64,000 nt of DNA. Source: Vibrio cidicii (GTDB lineage: Bacteria > Pseudomonadota > Gammaproteobacteria > Enterobacterales > Vibrionaceae). The notes under the pieces were generated by a model, which saw only the letters and a program-made list of their open reading frames with translations, was not told the DNA's origin and ran no database searches. The stretch lies in NCBI RefSeq assembly GCF_009763805.1, contig NZ_CP046803.1:1-64000 (forward strand). Direction: 5' to 3'. Positions 60,165 through 64,000 of the stretch are shown here, piece by piece. Numbering within the stretch: the stretch's first letter is position 1; each line of letters begins with the position of its first letter. The position numbers were made by a program, and so were the translations under genes.

Positions 60165-60410
60165 CTCTCTCAAAGACTAAGGTGGTGATTATAGCGCTGC
60201 GTGCGCTAAGTTAAAGTGGTACGAGCTGTGGGTGGTTGATCCTTCTCAAGTAAATTTTAACTTTTATATAAAAATTTGAGTGAAAAGTCATTCCACGTGA
60301 CAGAAACGAGTCAAAGCATGTTCCGTCCTCTTTCAACTTTATGTTGCTATCTTGATCATGGAGAAAAATATCTTTAAGGTCTGCTTAACTCAGTTTTGCC
60401 CAGTAGAAAG

Positions 60411-61037
60411 ATGAAAAGACGCCGACTGCCGATCCCTTTGATTTTACTCGTACCAATCGCGATGTTAGCGGTAGTGATTGTAGCGGGCATGTACCGCTTT
60501 AGCCTCACTGACGACGACATCATGGCAAAGTTTTCCCATCAACAGATGGAACGTGATGCGCTGCTTTACGCTTGGCTTGGGATCTCGACGCCCAATCCTT
60601 TGACTCTCAATGTGCCCGAAAGCAGAGCGTTTGCTTTTATTGATGAGTATGACAGCGCCAATCGGCTCGCTTCTGGTCAGTATGACGCAGGGGCGGAAAG
60701 AGGCCGCGTGACACTATTTACCCAATTTAAGCGGGATCTCCGTTCAGATGAAGAGATCTGGTTTAGTGCGCCATTTATGGTCAGTAATCAGGGAAGTGGT
60801 CGTTTTTACTATTTGGGGTTGTTTAAATATGACCCGCAGCCACGACGAGTCATTATGACTGACTCCATTCTTCTTGGTGATCGTATCGAGCTTGAACAAT
60901 CAAAACTTGGCGACAATAAGTATATCGAAGTGACGTTTTTGCAACATGCGGCGCAAAAATCCTATATAGAACAGCCGCTTGACAGAGTGACACAGCGATA
61001 TGAACGAGTGGGAAATAAACTCAAACAATCTAAATAA
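60411..61037 (+). CDS. Membrane-anchored hypothetical protein
   Basis: A 208-residue protein from the ATG at 60411. One N-terminal helix (IPLILLVPIAMLAVVIVAGMY) anchors a periplasmic domain with FAFIDEYDSANRLASGQYDA and mixed beta character. It lies about 100 bases upstream of the M23 endopeptidase gene in the same direction. I recognise no family; a link to cell-wall metabolism is suggested only by position. Confidence 0.65.
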   Translation: MKRRRLPIPLILLVPIAMLAVVIVAGMYRFSLTDDDIMAKFSHQQMERDALLYAWLGISTPNPLTLNVPESRAFAFIDEYDSANRLASGQYDAGAERGRVTLFTQFKRDLRSDEEIWFSAPFMVSNQGSGRFYYLGLFKYDPQPRRVIMTDSILLGDRIELEQSKLGDNKYIEVTFLQHAAQKSYIEQPLDRVTQRYERVGNKLKQSK

Positions 61038-61141
61038 TCATTTTTAAACGACTTTTTGTGCTAAAAATGGCAATTTCATGGTGATTTCTCAATAAGAAAT
61101 GCATAAGCTGTAAAGCCTGTTTAGCAGGAGATAGTAAGACC

Positions 61142-62429
61142 GTGTCTTCCCAAGTAATTAATAGACGTGTTTCTCAACGCAGTAGTGGTAAGAAGTGGAT
61201 AATCTTCTCTCTACCGCTGGTGGCAATTATCGGTATTGCCGCGTCATTACCCCAATCCAACCTCACTCGCACGATTGATCTCAATTTACCTGAGACGAGC
61301 CAAGTGGTTGAGTCGCTGTTCGTCAACAAGTCAGACGGTTGGTTGATTCCTCCCAGTTTTGAATACCAGATAAAAAGTGGTGATAACCTCAGCACTATTT
61401 TTACCCAGCTTGGTTTTGGCTACGCTGAGATGATGAAAGTGATGGAAACCGATTTAAACTATCTGGCACTTGATACCTTAAAACCCGGTAATACGCTGAG
61501 ATTCTGGAGAAATGAAGAGACTGGCGTGCTCAATAAAATGGAGTTGGAGTTCAGCATCGCAGACAAAGCGGTTTATGTACGCAACAGTGACGGAACTTTC
61601 GATTTTGAGCAGGTTAACCTTCCCGGCGAGTGGCGTCAGCAACCGCTGACAGGAAACGATTGATGGCAGCTTTTCTACTTCGGCCAATCGCCTGGGATTA
61701 AGTAGTACAGAAATTGATCAAGTAGTGTCTTTGTTAAGAGAGAAGTTGAATTTCACGCGAGATCTACGCGCTGGTGACAAGTTTGAAGTCGTGCGGCGGA
61801 TGCAGTACATCGATGGTATTGACAGTGGCAAGCGCCAGCTAGAAGCGATCAAAATTTACAACCGTGGGCGTGAAATCAGCGCTTATCTGCACACCGATGG
61901 GCAGTTCTACGACGCCAAAGGGCAGAGTTTGCAACGCGCCTTCCAGCGTTATCCCGTCGCCCGCAATTGGCGTTTGAGCTCGCAGTTTAATCCACGTCGC
62001 TTGCATCCTGTTACTGGGCGTGTGGCCCCGCATAACGGAACCGATTTTGCCACGCCAATTGGTACCCCAGTGATGTCGACAGGCGATGGGACTGTCATCA
62101 TGGTGCGTAATCATCCATTTGCCGGCAACTATGTAGTGGTTGAACACGGCAGCAAATACAAAACTCGTTATTTGCATTTAAGTAAGATCTTGGTGCGAAA
62201 AGGGCAAAAAGTGTCGCGTGGGCAAAAAATTGGTTTGTCTGGTAACACGGGGCGTGTGACTGGGCCACATCTTCACTATGAATTGTTGGAGCATAATCGC
62301 CCGGTTGATGCGATGAAAGCCAATATCCCAATGGCCAGTTCGGTGCCAAGTAAGGAGATGAAATCTTTCTTAGCAACGGTGAAAGAAGTGGATTCAATTT
62401 TGCATGAGCAGACCTCACAAGCGATATGA
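61142..62429 (+). CDS. shyA: M23 peptidoglycan DD-endopeptidase, ShyA-like (frameshifted)
   Basis: An exported zinc endopeptidase that cuts peptidoglycan crosslinks. N-terminal transmembrane anchor (residues 19-36), an OapA/LysM-like region (YQIKSGDNLSTIFTQLGFGY), then an M23 domain with HNGTDFATPIGTPV (HxxxD zinc ligands) and HLHYELLEH (HxH). The frame breaks at 61653-61657: AGGAAACGAT should be AGGAACGAT, restoring LTGTIDGSFSTSANRLGLSS. Corrected, 428 residues. In Vibrio cholerae the chromosome II gene next to a GGDEF-EAL protein is ShyA, a growth-promoting endopeptidase; the order here agrees. The start is a GTG at 61142 with AGGAGA upstream. Confidence 0.88.
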
Positions 62430-62446
62430 TCCAATTACGATCAAAC

Positions 62447-62480
62447 AAACAGATCAAAGTGAACCCGCTTTGATCTGTTT
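62447..62480. terminator. Bidirectional terminator after the endopeptidase gene
   Basis: AAACAGATCAAAG at 62447-62459 pairs perfectly with CTTTGATCTGTTT at 62468-62480, lying between the convergent M23 and GGDEF-EAL genes. Confidence 0.85.
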
Positions 62481-62495
62481 GAAACGATTTTCTGT

Positions 62496-64000
62496 TTAGG
62501 CGCTGCGTGCGTTCTGTGCCTGCAATCTAGCAATAATTTCCTGAGGTTTTTGCGGTTTGGAATAGTAGTAGCCCTGAATTCGCTCACAGCCCATCTCAAT
62601 CAGTTTGTTCAACTCACTTTCTTCTTCAACCCCTTCGGCGACCAGATCGACATTGAGTTGGCTAGCTAATTGAATAATCAACCAAACAACACGTTCGGCG
62701 GTTTGGTTGCTGAGCATATTGCGCACAAAACTGGCATCAATTTTTATGGCATCAATAGGGTAGCTATAGATGTAATTCAAGCTAGAATAGCCCGTACCAA
62801 AGTCATCCAGTGCGATTTGAAAGCCTTTCTGCCGTAGTGCATCAAGCAAAAGTAGCTCTTTTCCAGATTGAGTCAGTAAGACCGTTTCAGTTAGCTCGAT
62901 AACAAAATCTTTCGGATGGTGGTGATACTTGCGCATCATCGAATCGAGAAAAGCCAAATAGCGTTGGTCGTTGACCAGCTCATAAGCTGAACAGTTAACT
63001 CCGAGTTTGACTCGATAGCCTAGCTCATTTTCCAGCCACACTTTACTTTGACACGCCAACTCAATAATGCGTTCGCTTAACTGAGTAATTAAGCCAGACT
63101 GTTCTGCAGCATCGATAAATTCAACGGGTGATACTGCCCCATACTCAGCGCTGTTCCAGCGAGCGAGCACTTCAAAATAGTCCCAGCGTTTGTTATTGAC
63201 ATTAACAATGGGCTGAACCACGACATAAAATTCCTCGCTTTGTTCGACAGGTAAGGAGAGTTGCTCGCGGATAGCTTCAATCAATTGTGATTTACGGTGG
63301 TAGTGCGCACTGAGATGTGTATCGTAACTGCGTATCCGTTCTTGAGGATTCTTCTTACACTCTTTCATCGCCAAGGTAGCGTTGAGGATCAGTTTCTTCA
63401 CCGCTCATCACTCGTTTGTTGACTGCTTTTGCTATGCCCATACTGACATCAAAACTGACATGGTTACATTTATCTTGATACCCAGATGAGAGGCTGTGCA
63501 AAATTTGTTGGCAGACATCTTCTGCCTGTACTGCGAAAGTAATAAGAGCAAACTCATCGCCAGAAATTCGATAGGCCAACCTCGGTGGTGGCAAGACCTG
63601 ACGAATGGCATTGGCAGTAAATTTAAGAATTTGGTCGCCGACGTAGTTACCGTGAATATCATTGATCAATTTGAAGTTATCAATATCTAAATAGACTAAA
63701 GAAAACGGGCTCTCAGTCTGTTCGGTTAGCATCTCCAAGGTATCACTCAAACTACTGCGATTCTCCAAGCCAGTGAGATTGTCATGAGAAACTTCGTAGC
63801 TGAGTTGATTAACCAGTTGATCAGATCGAGCTGTGAGCCACTGTTCACGCATGCTTTGCGCCGCTAATTTTGCGTACACTTGATGGTGCTTGATCAGATT
63901 AACCGTCTCCTCAGGCGGTGAGTCATACACGGAGATCAACATACCCAGAATGTCACCATTGGGTGCGTGAAGCGGAATCCCGACAAAGGTTTTGATTCCC
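62496..64000 (-). CDS. GAF-GGDEF-EAL protein, 5'-truncated by window edge (frameshifted)
   Basis: The frame is open to the window end, where a GAF-like tail is visible (FVGIPLHAPNGDILGMLISV). Next come a GGDEF domain with the altered motif YRISGDEF (SGDEF for GGDEF), and an EAL domain with EVLARW (EVL for EAL), LTETVLL, DDFGTGYSSLNY and DLVAEGVEEESE. The two domains are split by a frameshift at 63392-63396: CAGTTTCTTC on the plus strand should be CAGTTCTTC, giving VMSGEELILNATLAMKECKK. The EAL catalytic residues look complete, so phosphodiesterase activity is likely; cyclase activity is less certain. Matches the Vibrio cholerae gene beside shyA as I recall it. Confidence 0.87.

Overview
The window is a stretch of gamma-proteobacterial chromosome that looks like the second chromosome of a Vibrio. 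The blocks it carries are ones I recall from Vibrio cholerae chromosome II: an MCP followed by pstSCAB and the GAF-GGDEF gene cdgA; malK divergent from malEFG; tonB1-exbB1-exbD1-hutBCD divergent from hutWXZ; pyrC; and an M23 endopeptidase resembling ShyA next to a GGDEF-EAL gene. Species cannot be fixed from the sequence alone. I see no tRNA, rRNA, insertion sequence, phage or CRISPR array; this is ordinary housekeeping and accessory chromosome. Layout: 0-1.6 kb, two exported DUF1566 proteins. 1.7-9.7 kb, an MCP, the high-affinity phosphate transporter and a diguanylate cyclase. 9.8-16.6 kb, a minus-strand MoxR/Bat operon (moxR, DUF58, DUF4381, batA, batB, batD) whose BatB carries a 69-residue glutamine run. 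16.9-19.1 kb, an MCP and a small protein. 19.2-24.7 kb, the maltose transporter. 25-32 kb, a small ORF, a thioesterase, an EamA exporter with a divergent AraC regulator, an M14 peptidase, a DUF808 membrane protein, a diguanylate cyclase and pyrC. 32.5-39.6 kb, a MOSC/ferredoxin-reductase fusion, nadE and a NadD-like gene, an acyltransferase and small exported proteins. 40-48.4 kb, a TetR regulator and the haem-iron system: TonB1 energises outer-membrane receptors, HutBCD imports haem, and HutW, HutX and HutZ handle it in the cytoplasm. 48.4-53.6 kb, cheV, a parvulin, a GST, a DUF2867/TetR divergon and a cytoplasmic amylase. 53.6-57.5 kb, two tandem amino-acid-type chemoreceptors. 57.8-64 kb, a YjiH-family membrane protein, a DUF1275 protein, an unknown membrane-anchored protein, the M23 endopeptidase and a GAF-GGDEF-EAL protein cut by the window end. 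The most striking observation is not a gene. Eleven genes are interrupted by a frameshift, and every one is repaired by the same edit: removing one A from GAAAC, giving GAAC (or one T from GTTTC on the other strand). The genes are pstC, pstB, cdgA, batA, the DUF4381 and DUF58 genes, the thioesterase, cheV, the amylase, the M23 endopeptidase and the GGDEF-EAL gene. I found no broken gene of any other kind. Eleven of eleven at one tetranucleotide cannot be random decay. The likeliest reading is a systematic base-calling or consensus artefact at GAAC/GTTC, possibly caused by a DNA modification there. GAAC/GTTC is the known core of Dnd phosphorothioation in some enterobacteria, so this strain may carry such a system elsewhere in its genome. 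The eleven genes are therefore annotated as full-length reading frames with the disruption noted.
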